The notes below the pieces were generated by a model, which saw nothing but the letters and a program-made list of their open reading frames with translations, had not been told where the DNA came from and made no database searches. Positions 1 through 13,800 of a DNA stretch of 64,000 bases are shown piece by piece. Source of the DNA: Anarhynchus alexandrinus (taxonomy: Eukaryota > Chordata > Aves > Charadriiformes > Charadriidae); the NCBI GenBank assembly GCA_008711295.1, contig VUYV01000397.1, forward strand, positions 346,229 through 410,228, in the 5' to 3' direction. The position numbers and the translations under genes are program-made. Position 1 is the stretch's first letter, and each line of letters opens with the position of its first letter.

Positions 1-1024
1 CTACTGTTGGAGAAAGCATTAAGTGAACTAATAATCTCACCTGAGGCAGCCGTTATTAAAAAGAACCCAGCAATATCCTGTTTAAAATCAAGCTAGCATA
101 GGAAACAAGAAAAAAAAAACTGAAAGGCACCTTCGTAAAATAATTTATGCTAAAAATAATGATATTCTTTCTCGCTTCAAATTTCCTAGCAGGGCAAAAG
201 CAAGTAAGATTGGCTCCCCAGCCCCACACGGCACCGTGAAGGGCAGAATTCATACTGGGAAACCTCAAGCACATTTTAATTGTGTCGCTTGCAGACAAGA
301 AAAATAGATTTGCTCCTCCAACAAAATCACCCTCACTAATATGATGATAATTGTATCATTATGACATCACAGTGCAGAATTATACAACTTAATAACCATT
401 TTGCAGCGCACGTGTGATGAGGTATTACTTAACAGCTTTTGTTTCAAGCCAGCACGGAGACACAAATGCCATTGCTGCACCTCAGATTACACATTTGTTA
501 ATGCTCTATCATTTGGAGGCTGCTCAAAATGATTTGGTGGCTGAAGCTCGTCAAGTTTTCAAACCTGCTTGTCTCAAAGGCCACGTTTTTAGGTATTTAG
601 GCGTGTACAGGCTGAGCGAGCAGCAACATGGAGAGCTTCCAAATCCATTGCTTTCCATTTCCATTTGCACTCCCAGCAAGGAGAAAGGCTGCTGACAATC
701 CTACTGTGGAACTTGTTCTGGCACGCTTCTAGTTTTATTTCAGCCCGGTCTCTATACACGTATCTCCCCCCAGGCACAGGGGAAGTGAGAAACAAAGCAC
801 AGAGGCAGAGGAGAGCAGTGGTCTGGAAGATGAGGAGTGCTAGCGACTCAGTTTGCAGAGCCAGGGAAAACAGACAACACGAAGGGGGGTTGGTTTTGTA
901 CAGTCTCCACGAAGCCAAAGTTATCTCGTACGTAAGCACCAGCTGCTCCTCACCAACGCTAGCCCTCACAATAATCCCAGTGTTGAAAATCAATGGATTT
1001 ACTACATGTACAGAAGGAAATATT

Positions 1025-1640
1025 AGAATCATAGAATGGTTTAGGTTGGAAGGGACCTTAAAGATCATCTAGTCCAATCGCCCTGCCCTGCGCAGGGACA
1101 CCTCCCACCAGCCCAGGTTGCTCCAAGCCCCATCCAACCTGGCCTTGAACACCTCCAGGGATGGGGCAGCCACAGCTTCTCTGGGCAACCTGGGCCACTG
1201 TCTCACCACCTTCAGAGTAAAGAATTTCTTCCCCATGTCTAATCTAAATCTCCCCTCTGTCAGTTTGAAGCCATTACCCCTCGTCCCATGGCTCTCCTCC
1301 CTGATCAAGAGTCCCTTCCCAGCTTTCCTGGAGCCCCTTTAGGGACTGGAAGGGGCTCTAAAGTCTCCCCAGAGCCTTCTCTTCTCCACACTGAACACCC
1401 CCAACTCTCTCAGCCTGTCCTCACAGCAGAAGGGCTCCAGCCCTCGCAGCATCTCTGTGGCCTCCTCTGGCCTCACTCCAACAGGTCCATCTCCTTCTGC
1501 TGTTGAGAACCCCCGAGCTGGAGGCAGCACTGCAGGGGGGTGTCCCCAGAGCAGAGCAGAGGGGCACAATCCCCTCCCTCACCCTGCTGTCCACGCTGCT
1601 GGGGATGCAGCCCAGGATACTGGTGGCTTTCTGGGCTGCA
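1025..1640 (-). mobile_element. CR1 LINE 3' fragment, 616 bp
   Basis: The plus strand begins AGAATCATAGAATGGTTTAG and continues with the complement of the CR1 3' UTR (GGTTGGAAGGGACCTTAAAG, CTTCTCTGGGCAACCTGGGC). It is truncated at its 5' end exactly where a TA microsatellite begins. It lies in the same orientation as FARP2, in an intron, and looks fairly young. Confidence 0.92.
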
Positions 1641-1661
1641 TATATATATATATATATATAT
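1641..1661 (+). repeat. (TA)n microsatellite at CR1 5' end
   Basis: An uninterrupted TA run abutting the truncated 5' end of the CR1 copy. Confidence 0.9.
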
Positions 1662-1768
1662 GAAAATACTGCAAGACAGAAAATGTTTTTAGTTACCAAA
1701 AGCTTGTGTAGACTATTTAACTAGGGTTAGCAACCATCACCCGATGTCACCACAGCTGAGATACTCAC

Positions 1769-1866
1769 ATTGCAGAAGGTGAGAGACCAGAAGAGCGGCC
1801 GTATTGTCACTGCAGGTCAGTCGTTCCTCTGCCAAGTCTCTCTTGATTTGCAATGCAAACAGGTAC
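1769..1866 (-). CDS. FARP2: FARP2 exon 6 (residues 144-177)
   Basis: Exon of 98 bases with acceptor CTCAG and donor GTGAG. It encodes [20 protein letters not shown] then [12 protein letters not shown] and one base of Ser177, in the FERM F2 lobe. It is the last FARP2 exon I can find before the left edge. Confidence 0.94.
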
Positions 1867-4800
1867 CTGAGAGAGAGTTACAAGCACCGCCTTAACATGG
1901 GAAAGAACAGCAGAATGACTGAGCAGTATTTTGTAAAACCAGCATCTCCTCATTCTTCCTCTCTCCAAACCCAAGATAACACAGAAGCCTTGCTACCAAG
2001 GACGGCCAAATCAAACCAAACAACCCGTGGCTAATCCAGTGCAATTTATCAGCTTAAACGAACACGCAGGGACAAAGAAGCAGAAGGAAAACCACACTTT
2101 ACAAGTTTGATTTGTGACGCAAAAATAACAGCAGCTGTAATTTTCAGCTGGAAAGAAACTTAATGAACACTTCAAGTGGTTTTATTTATGAGAAAAAAGA
2201 TAGGAGAACATCTCTGATTCCAGTATCACATTAGGAGAAATACTGAGCATTTCTGCTAGCACTCAATTTATTCAGTGGTTGTATTTTCCAGGACTATAAT
2301 GTTAGCAGCCTACAAAGACACTAAGAAATTAAATTTCTTTTTCTTTTACTGCTATACTCATGAAACTAAAGTATTTTCCAATCAGTTGTTAAAGAGGAGT
2401 AGATTTCTGCTTTAAGAGATTTGCACAAGCAATAAGCTACCTGCAAAACATAGAAGGATAGAAGAAAAACGTGGCAGCCTTGAAAGTATGCTGATAAGGA
2501 ATGACTTAGGAACCTAAACCAATTTGAATATCTTTTTATGAATGCAATGCTGGCAAGTCTTTTGTGCTTTCCTTTTCACTTGAAAGAAGGTGCAGTAAGG
2601 ACTACAGTAAATAGGCAACAACTCGTTACTATAATCCTCTGAACTGGCAGACCGATCAATATTCTTTACTGAATTACACCCTGAAAGAGAAAACTGGTTT
2701 TTTTAAAAGAATAATTAATTTTAAAACATTACACATCACCTTCTTAATAAAAGGTATATATTTGGAATGTGGGTGGGGTTTTTTATAAATTTTAAAATTT
2801 TAAAGTACTGTAAGTATGTATTAAAGACTTCTATAAAGTATGCTCTGTTTTCTGCATATCTGGTTGAGCTACTTGGTTTCTTCATTACACTCACAATAAA
2901 ACGTAGATATCATTAATAGCATTATGAAATACCTAGATGTTCTGCACTAGGCACAGACCAGAATTCCACAATAAATACTCCATAAATAGGCAAAAATGCT
3001 CCAAAAAGCTCTATTCCTAATGAAATTCCTACAGGAAACAGCAATTAGCATCGGAAAATTGGGAGCAAAGGAAATATTTAGATAGCATTTATCATTACAA
3101 GAGACAATCGCAGCACATCACAGTGGTTATCTTGATGCTTTGCTCTAAAATAAGTCTGAAGGATAAGATGGAACCTGTGTGGATCTCTAAAATGAATTCC
3201 AATTAAAAGTAGTAAAACTGGGAAAGGCACCAAACGAGCTCTTTAAACACTAAAATCCCATGTAGTGTCCTTGTTAGAGGCACAGACATCAAACCACGTT
3301 CCCAGGTGGCAGCAAGTAGATAGGTCTGCTTAATTCACCAAAGCTCAGTCAGCCAAAAGTGCCCCATGATGAGCACTGGTGAAAACCACGAACAGAAAAG
3401 CGAGTTTGTTAGCTCCAGAATACTTAAAGTGTGGACTTTGGAAGCGTACACGATAAATAATTTATTAAAATATGTACTCATTATTTTATATAGGTGCTGT
3501 TTATAAATACGCATATTTCCTCTACACCCTGTCTCTTTTGACACCGTGATGTTTGGGAAGCTCTAACCTGCACTGTTTCTTGGTTTGAAAAATATTTTTT
3601 CTGATAATATTCATCTGCCAACATGTGTCTGCTAAAACTGTGACACTAATGAATAGTGCTCTTTCGCTTATCTTCATTAAGTTTTGTTTGGAAACAGATG
3701 CAATGTCCTCCTACTCTCACCTTCCTTTTATTTCAGTAGGGAATGCAAATCAAATTCTTCAAAAAATACTTTACCTAGTATATTCCTCTTGCAACTGACC
3801 CGGGTCTGGAGGGAAAAACTTGACAGCTAGACGAAGCACTGTGTTCTTTGGTCCTATAAGAAAAATTAGTCATGTCACAAGAAACTCTTGTTCTTCATAA
3901 GCACATGCATATTGTGTTTTCCACCATGCAGAGAAATACAATGCACACGAAGTCCAGGCAGCTTTCAGCTTGCCAGCTAACTATAGTGGGCCTATGGCAT
4001 AGACATTGTCCATGTCAATGGAGATACAGCTGATCGTTCCTCTGACAACTCTCTACACTACTTTCAAGGCAAGTCTGCAGTCTGAATGCTGTAAAAATAG
4101 TTTCATGCAACATGAAAGCTACGATACCCCAAAGCAACTACCTGACTGCATATGAAGGCACCGCAGATGAGCCAGTGAGAGGTTCCCAGAGGGGGAGGAT
4201 TGTGGAGACCCATCCCACAGGCTCTCCCAGCACCAACCGCCACCATTGGAGTTGTCAATGAGCTGAATCCACGAGTCTGGCCAGACTCAGCTGGCTCCCG
4301 GCAGAGATTAAAGTGCTCCTGGCATGCCCACTAATACCCATTTCCTCCCATTTTTACCACTCTTCTTGTAAATCTCGACAACAGGAAGAAAACTAATTTA
4401 ATGTTTAGATTTAAACAGACTCCTAAGAAACTATTTGGAATAGTCCACAATGCTGCGTGTAACTTTTTACAACAAGAAAACCCAGCTGCGCCTGGACCAA
4501 CTTAACAGTTTCAGCATCACAACTCAGCCTGCTGAACTGGCTGACTCGATGCCCATGACGCCCTGTTTCACTAGGATTTCTGAAGGAATATTATCGGGTA
4601 CCACAATCACTTGCCGTGCCATGACTGGGCCCCCCTGTTCTGCTGTCGTTTTTCCTGCACTTAGAGCAGAGTGTTTTGCAGGCAGTTGGAGCACCGGCCA
4701 ACCTTTGCTTACAGCAACTGACCGAGCATCCGTCTCATGTTTCCAGGCATCCCCCGGGAGGAGTGCCACTCACCCACCACAGCCCCATGCTCCACTGACA

Positions 4801-7800
4801 GCATCCCCACCCAGACCTGTCCCCAGCACCCACCTTCCCACGAGGAGCCTTGAGCGTGCAGGGCCCAAGAAAGGCAGGACAAACAGCGGACAGAGAAACC
4901 CCCTCTAAAAGGCAGAGGAAGACCTAGGAAGGGTAAAACTGCAACGCCTCTTCTTGCTAGAGTCTTCTCCTCCAAGCAGGATATCCACAGATTTCATGAC
5001 CCAACTGAGCCTCAAAGCCAGCTCTGCTTATGCGTGACCTCCAGAGGTGCCTTCCAGCCCTAGACACCCTGGGACTCTGCATGCTGCTGCCGGTTCAAAG
5101 CCAGCTTAGCCAAATAAAAAAAAAATAATATTCAAATTTGCCTGAGCATGTTGGAAAGCACAAACCAGCCTGCATTAATTTATTTTAAGCACCAAGATCT
5201 CTTAAAGCTTGACAAAGTGCAATTTAACCCCATTAACCCCAAAGTACGCTGGTTTCTTCTGTCCGGAATACCCGATTCCCATACACCAAACATTCCTCCG
5301 CTCACACCCTCTGATCAACAAGGGAATAACAAACTTTGCTTTCTGCCAAGTGGCTGGGAGAACTACCTCTCAGACTCTCACAGCTGTCAGAAGAGCAACT
5401 GCCAGCCTCCGATCCCAGAATTACCAAAGCTTTGGTGAACACAAACCCTAAAATCCGCATCCTAATTACAGTGTAATATCTAGAAATGAAAGGAGGCTGG
5501 AAATAACACCCTATAACAATACACAAAGCTGACAATTGGCAGAGACTAAAACCATACTAAGGATTTTATAGTTCTTGAGACACACCAAGTGAAGAAAATA
5601 AAAACTTTACATCAGATTTCTGAAAGTACCCCAAGCCTTTGGAAGACTTTCACAAGGTTAAGAACAGACCCGCATGTTACTTACACCAATCAAGTGGAAA
5701 CTATTGCTGCAGAAGCAATTTTGGCATTGTTCCAAGCATCACTTACATTAAATGATAATAAATATTAAAAATTAAAAACATACTGCTGTGTATTTGCTTC
5801 TGGAGCACAACAACTCCTCCTCCTCCTCCTCTTGTTTTTTTTTTTTTTTTTTTTNCTAATTAGGAAAAGAAACTCTGGGCCAGTCTTAACCAAGATGCAG
5901 AATTTATTGTAAGAAGCCAAATCTGAGCAAAACCAAGAACAACAACAACAACAAAGTAGTCAGGAAAAATTACCCATGTGGTTATGGTGAACACAACACT
6001 ATATAAAACTGGCAAGACCTCAGAGAAGGCACCCAAATGCCAACCTGATATTGAGCGCCTGTCAGGAAATCAAAAATTTGGATCTAAACTCCTTAGTCTT
6101 CTGGAGTGGTTCGTCGTAAAACTGATTGCATTCATTTCAAAATAATCAAAAATAAAATCCTTATCATACGACACAAAGTTCTATATCTCAGAATAGGTAA
6201 TTAGCCAAAATTAATTTGAAGTAAAAATTAATAAACTAGATATTTGGGGTTTAGAGAACATGTCAAAGACTCAGAACTGTACACCTATAATTGCACAGCA
6301 ACCACCATCAACATAAGCTAACAGGTTTGGGCTGTATTACCTTAAAGCCCATGATAACATCTAACATTCCCCTACTGCTAGACTACAAGTTACAACGTTA
6401 ACTCCAAAATTGTTAAATTCTAAACCAACAAACCAATCAAACAAAAAATCCAACCCCCAAAAACCAACAAAAATGAACCTCATTGAAACTTCTAAAAGTG
6501 AGAATATAGGGAAAAATCATCCATCCGTGCCAAGTTCAGGCATTTCTTAACAGCATGAGCAAACTCCCCAGATCTCATTCTTACAGAATTTCGCTTTCCC
6601 TTGGGAAAGTGCCAGCAGAGCAGGGGCAGGCAGGAGGGAACAGCCTGCCTTTGGGTGTACTGTCAGCTGGAAACCTCTTTCCATTACTACAGCTTACATA
6701 GTCCCTTACTTCTGAAATGTTGACATTATCAAGTAGTTAAATTAATTCTCCTCTTAAGTGTGGAGGAATTCCTGAAGGGAAAAGGCCATGATTTGATTCA
6801 AGTGAGCAATCCAGGATTTGAGTTGGGCGAAAAGGCCTGCACGTACTGTCCTTGACCGCTTCATGACTGGCTGATAAGGAGGAAGAAAGAGGTCCTTACT
6901 CATCCTAAAGGCTGGACTGAGTCCAGGAGTGAGATCATAGAGGGGGGAGAACCAGCGTGTGCTATGCGCGTGGACAGAGGGCCTTAACAAATCGAGTTGG
7001 GAGACGCTGCGCGTGAACAAGGGGTTTGGACCAATCATTATGTTGTTAGCTATGCATGCCCTCGCTGTAAGCCTATATATACTCTGCTAAAATACCTAAT
7101 AAATGAGAACGATCATACTCATATTGAGACTGCGTCGTTACTCCGGGTCCGATCCCACTCCGACACTTAAGGCTTTGTATTCAGCAGTACTGTCAAAGGA
7201 GCTCTTCGGAAGATGTTCCTGTGCGATCATATTTCAACTCCCAGATTCAATGAAAACACACTTACATGGCTGTATGTGCAATTGACATTTTAATTGTAGA
7301 CATTTTCAAGGCTTTCTACAGCCATATCTCATTTCAATTTTAAAAACAGCAGAATGCCAGGAAGGGATTCAACTAGCATAAAAAGAAAAAAAAAGTTCTC
7401 ACCCAATCTATCAAAAATTTACAAATTTAAAACTGATTTCAGAACTTGAACATGTGCCAGACAACTGACTGGTGTCTCCTGCAGGTTAAGATAAAACAAA
7501 ATTTTAAAAGAAATCTTTCCGTGTCACTGGCGACCATAATGTGGGTGGTAGACCACCAAGCAGCAGAGCATCCATAAATTTTAGTGCATCCCCATGGTTT
7601 TAGACCATTTCAAAACACTGTATGTACCATCAGGGAAAACACGGCCATCAGCCTGTGGTGCAAGGCTAAGTTTCCCCAATTTATATGGCATAGAAGGAGT
7701 AACCAAGCAGCATCGCAGACCTATGGTCCACCAGATCTTTTGACTAGGATGTAATTCCTTCCAGCCAGGAGCACTGGAAAAACAAAACAAGCCTAACTGC

Positions 7801-10800
7801 ATGGAGTATACAAAGACGGTAATCCACTATTATACACCATCCAAAGGAAGCCTTCTTTTATACCTGGTTTGGCTCTTCTGTTTAGAAAATAATGTTGGTA
7901 AAAGTTAAAGCCATGACCTTAAAGTTAAGAAATCTAGCTAGAATTGGTGATTTCTTATTTTCAGGCAATCAGTTTTAGGCAGAAGAGTAAGTAAAAACTA
8001 GCTCCTAGTACTAATTTTCAACATTTTTCAATTAGGATTTTGAAAGGAGTAGGAATCCACCACACCCTCCTGATCTTGATCTTCCACAAAGCCTTTGCAA
8101 TCAGAAACAGAAAATAAGCAAACAGCTTAACCCCATTCTAAGGGGAAAAAAACCCAAACTTGATCTAATCTTTCCACATCAGAAGAACTAGCGTACTGTA
8201 TTCTTCGATTATTTTTAGCCTTTATAGTGCACCTCGCATTATTTTTTAGAGCAGCATAAAGCAAAGACAGCATCGCTACTGCAATAGCCTTCTGGCCCAA
8301 GAGCAGAAACAAATTTCACAACCGGTGCAAGCTGTGAAGCTGCAGCCACCCACCGGGTAGGAGATCCCCACCTCTGCTCTCTTAGCAAAGCTGCTCCTGA
8401 GCACACTGAGAGAGTTTTTGGGAATGAGATGGGAATACCCAGCCCGCTGAAATTCCCTGCGTGTCAGCCAGCTCTGAGTGCAGCTTTTTGCAGCCCTCGT
8501 GAAAGGCGTATCAGCTGGCCGACAGGATCTCACCACTGCAGACACTACCTCCTCCCATGCAATGGCTGCCACAAGCCACAACATTGCTTTTTCTTTCCAC
8601 CATAAGGCAACACAACTCACAAAAGCTCACAAATGCCATGTTTCACTTAAGGTAAGACCAGCTGACCCAATCTATCTAGATATTTATCACAGAGAAAGAA
8701 TCATACCTTTAGTAAGTTTCCACTCCACCCACCGCATAATACATATTAAAAATATCAGGTTTGCATGCCCAAACAAGAACCACTATCAGCCCTACCAAAT
8801 ACAGTTTTCAGGGAAGCATAACCAGTAAATCAAGCAGTAATTGTGAAAGCAACCCACATAAAGCAGATGCAAATTAAGGAAAACTTCCTTTTTTAAAAGT
8901 ACTTACTCCGTACTTGTTTAATAACAGGTTTCATAGGTTCCAGCCAAATCTGAAATTGAAGAAAAAAAATAAATTACAACCCGACATTCATATTTGAATA
9001 CAATATGAAAACATCAGAAAGCAAATTAAAATAAAGCGGCAATTGATGAGTATGCATTTCTTCCTCACTGCAGTAACGCAGCAATTCCTTTGCTTTAAAA
9101 AAAAGTGTCCTTATCTCTTTGAATTGACATTTATCATGCATCAATAGAAAAACCGCTGATCCATGCTTAAAGCTCATCTAGACAGAAGAAGAGCCAAATC
9201 AGCCAAAGCACACTACTGCTGCCAAGATGACAGCAATCGTGCCAACACACACGACCACAGACCGTAGCCAGGATGCAGAATTACAGAAGGTCTACAGAAC
9301 ATGACAAGGCCCAACTTTTTTTTTTCCCTTCCATGCTTTGTCCATCTCTCTTACCTACCTACTTATGGATTTTTACTCAATATTAATTGTTCTCGACACG
9401 CACATTTTTGAAGAAAGCCTAATGTTGTTGTAGTAAAAGGAGCATCCATAAAGCTAATACAAAGTATTCTGGATGCTTAACTTTTTTTTTTTTACCCTTT
9501 TTCCCCATCCCTCCAAACAAAAAAATTGTAACAAGACTAGTTACTTCTCTGTCTGAGAGAGAGCTGAGGATTTTAAGAACCTCATTAGATACGGAAACAC
9601 TTGGGATGCTTTGCAGAATGAACAAAAACTAAACAAGCTTTACTGTATTTCCTTGGCTCAAGAGCAGTGTGTATGAGTGCTATCAGCATTCTCTATGGTC
9701 TCAGTCATATCTTCTGTGTGTGAGTCCTAAAACTAGAAAAAGTAATAGAAAAAAAATAATAAAGTTTTGGGAACATTTTCTAGTTTAGAAGCCACTTTGT
9801 CCTCTTTGCAAGATACAGGATAAGCAACTGGGAGGTCTACAGGGGGTCAGTATTTATTGAGATCAACGATTTAAAAAGCTTGCAGGTCTATAGGTCTGCT
9901 GAGGTTTACATTTATTAGAAAGACATTCATAATGACTCTTCAGGGAAATTAACTAAAGACTCAATTAACTGAAGATAAAGATGAACACTACCAAAATTAC
10001 CTGCTGTAATATGATTTTCTAAGTGCTCCACAGATTACACTTTGAGTTGATGTTTCCCCTTTCAGAGGGAAGGAGGATTTTGTTCCCTGAAAGTGGGAAC
10101 ATCAGCAACTATTTAACTGCTTTACACATTTTTTGAGATTAACAAGAAGCAGAATCCCCTCTGCTTTATTAATTGTCATCGTTCTGGTCAGTGAATCAGA
10201 TTTACAGGAATCCAAGAGATAATCCCACAGGAGACTTCAGCAGACTTTGAAACTTTAGATATTCTTGCAACGGCATTCACCCAACCTTTTTATGATACAG
10301 AATTCGTCAGGGAACCGTACATACCCAATATGACTGGATATTCTGGAACTCGATCCCGAAGTAATCCGATTCAATCAAATTCAGATGCTTATAAACTTCT
10401 GTCAATAATGCCTGGCCATAGTATTTTGACTAAGGAAGTAAAAAAAAATAAAAATACAGTGAGATGAAGATGAGTAAGTTTACAGCAAATTAGAACAACA
10501 AATTAAAGCATCTTTAGAAACTGTAGAAAAACACCTCAAAGATTTTTCATGTTATTTTTGTCTCTTTAACATGCAAACATCCAATGTATAGGCACATCTC
10601 CATACAAACAATTTTCAGAAAACCAGAGGAACTTAAGCTGGAAGGGGCCACCGGAGGCGACCCATGTCTACCCTCCTGCTCAAAGCAGGGTCAGCCACGA
10701 GACCAGACTGGATCAGCTACAAACCACTGGCAGCGCCTTCAATAAACCAGCCCTGGTTGTTTGTGTAGCTGGATGGCGTGGCTCTCCCCCATCTGCCGCA

Positions 10801-13800
10801 GAGTGAAGCAGGGGCTGCCAAAACCCTGCTCGCGTGCACACCCCCTCGTCGCACCAACGCCCGGGACCACATGGCCACACGCAGCCTTCACACCGGCAAG
10901 ACTCGACAATGCATGCAGACGCTCTAAGCGAGCCCGAGGCAGCAGAGGAAGGCTGGGGCAGGGCGGTTTGCACCCAACTAGTATTTACCCCTGACCTCGG
11001 AAGCTCCAGCTGCCCCTGTGGGAAAGCAAGAACGGTGCAAGTAGGAGTTCCCGGGGGGTGGCTGACCACCACCGTGCATCAGGCTGACCGAGCGGAGCCT
11101 GCTCATGGCAGCACATGCAAGGCCTTTGCCGATGGAACTAGAACTCATCTTCTACAGAGGAACACCTTTGAAAAACCCTAACTTTTCTCTTTCAACAGTG
11201 TTCAGGGAAACCCAAGGTGACAGTACTTGTTTTGTTAATTAAGACATGAACAGGAAGGCTATAGTGGGCACCCAAACACCCTCCTCTCGCACCACACCTT
11301 CTGGGTAAAGTCATCTGGGATGAATCCCTCCTTCAAGAAACTCGCTCACTAGCCCTTTTCACAGTCAAGTTTGATGCAAAGCCACAAAACAAACATTGGC
11401 AGAAAGAAGCTATGGTAATACAGGAGAAAACGGGAAACATGCACAGCACACCAAAACAACTATGCTTGGGTCTGCTTATTAAAACATACGAGCTTGCCCC
11501 TCAGCGCCTATTATCACATGACTGTAGTGGCCACCACAAGAAAAACAGCATTTATGAACCTGCATGCCAGTCCATGAAAAGAATTCAAAGGGTGCTTGCA
11601 TCCCTCGGTACCTGTTCCAGCAACACACAAAACTTGCAGCCCAGGTGGCCACCGGCATCCTGGGCTGCATCCCCAGCAGCATGGACAACAGGGTGAAGGA
11701 GGGGATTCTGCCTCTCTGCTGCACTCTGGGGACACCACTTTTTAGGCAGTGGTATTTGTGGGGATGCAGCAATACCCTGACTGACCTCATGTACTTCCGC
11801 CTGCAGAACACGAGACATGCCAGCCTGCCTCTTCACAGCTACATCTATTAACTGCTAGAAGCCATTGACCAGGAGATGTCCTGTGACCCCAAGTCTCTAA
11901 TTCTGGTTCCAACCACCTTCTGTTGGAATCAATAAACTTGGATTAACTTGTGGAAGATGTCTGGTACAAAAAAGTTTTACAGCCAAACTGTGCGGTGTGC
12001 TGAGTCAGGAACCTGCCCCCTGTCCATAGCTAGTTATATACAGCCATTAAAATTATTCACATCAGATCGTAATACGCAGGTTTCTCCCCTGCATGTTGTT
12101 TAAACTGAGTTATTTCTCTGTGGCTCCATCAAGCTCCGTGCCTGATGACAGTCCAGCTGCCTTCCTTTCACCCCAAAAGGGATTTTGTATGGCACATGTA
12201 CCCCGGAACCTCCCTCCCCCCACTGCCCAGCCTGCACTCCCCTCCAAGAGAAACTAGAGATGAAGAAATGAAGATGGTCAGAGCTGGGAGCACTTCGCAA
12301 CTGATTAAATTATAAAGGTGCCAACCAAGTGTTAAAAGTGTCAAAGTAACTATCAGCTGTAATTTTAGGTGTAATTTACTATAACAAGTTAAGACAAACC
12401 TCGTTCTAAGCTGAATATCATTCCATAGTACTTCCTTCAAAGTATAAAGCAACAATAGCAATGCCACATTTTAAAAGAACAGTATTAATTAATTTTATTT
12501 TTAAATAAAAATAGGTTACAAAAGCTTGAGACAGAACACAATCTTTTATTGTTATGTCCCAAATGCTGTGGGAATACTCTTCTTAGAGCTATTTAATTCC
12601 TCAAATTGTTTGTTATATTTATAACCATCCTTTCTGAAAAGCTTAACATTTTGAAGTTGACAAAAATGAAAGTTACATAGTAGGTAGCTCCATGTCATTG
12701 TTTAATCTGCACAAAAGCAGCACAAAGCAAAATCTTTTAAGGAGTTACTTAATGACTGTAGTTTTGATGTCAGGGCAAGAAGCTGCATGAATGCATCTCA
12801 GAAAGGTCCCGTTTTCAAGACAAATTCACAACACAGCATACTTTCCATTCCAAACTTCTCAATTACTCTTTATATGCTGCCAAGACAACGGCTACTGATA
12901 TTACTGAATTACTGAATTATTCCACATAAAAAACAAAGAAAGAAAAAACCCCACGGGGTAAAAACAATTAAATAGGCAGCAAACAAAGCTCTCCCTAGTG
13001 ACCCAGCTCTAACTGCACCACAGACTGCTGTGACAAAGGCATCATTAGGAGAGTGTTCAGCCCAATAGATTTTTGGAAATCCATTTGTATAATCAGATCC
13101 AGCTTGAAGTCGTGCGAGCGGGGTACCCTGCCAGGGGATGCTGCTCCGGAGGGCCCTGCGCTGGCGGAACCCCGAGGGGGGACAATGCCCTTGCCTGCAG
13201 GAGCAGTGACACTCACTGAAGTTTCTTGACTGAAGGAGGTAACTGTATTTTTTGCTCCGTCAGAAAAGTAAATGTGTTCAATGGTAGCAATTTTTAGAAT
13301 GGAAAAAAAGGTTAAAAAAAAAAAAGTCATAGCAATGGTTACTTTTAGTTTATCATCCCAACTGTTACTTCCTATTTTCTCAAATATCACTACCTACATG
13401 GCAGATCGTCCCTCTGCCCTAATGTTTTAGCTTAGGAAAACAGAAAAACAAACTAGGAACACATATCCTATGATTTTCAGCAGACATAGTCCACTATTAT
13501 CAAAACCAGTCCTTCCTCTGTAACTCCCAAACATGTCTTCCAGAACATCTTAACTTTCTGCTTCCACGTATTTTAACTTAAAACCCCCAAAATTTTCATA
13601 ATGAGTAGTATTCTTGTATTCCAAAATGGACAAACTGCCCTTGCTCAAACTTTCCAAAAACAAAATCCACTTCTGGCAGCAGTTAGGCTAGAGGGGAGGG
13701 GGAAAAAAAGAAAAGAAAAAAATCACTCCAAAAGCCAAGAGTTCGGAAAAAACAGAGAGTTATAAAGCAGAGGCATGGAACAGAAACTCTTGTGCAGCCA

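Larger units (their letters stand above)
1..1768 (-). other. FARP2: FARP2 intron 6, partial
   Basis: Sequence downstream of FARP2 exon 6. The next expected FERM segment (a SEIGDYDETL-like exon) was looked for and not found, so it is outside the window. It holds the CR1 copy at 1025-1640. Confidence 0.65.
3854..8906 (-). other. FARP2: FARP2 intron 4, carrying the solo LTR
   Basis: A 5-kb intron between exons 5 and 4. It carries the solo LTR (6759-7165), a (TCC)n microsatellite followed by a T run with one unresolved base at 5855, and a short (AAC)n at about 5939-5955. The rest is unremarkable. Confidence 0.75.

Noticed and set aside
589..1072. Overlapping 159- and 135-codon frames on opposite strands
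   Set aside because: No recognisable domain, partly inside a CR1 copy, and located in a FARP2 intron.
6754..7038. 94-codon minus-strand frame
   Set aside because: It lies within the solo LTR and reads it antisense. There is no protein signature.
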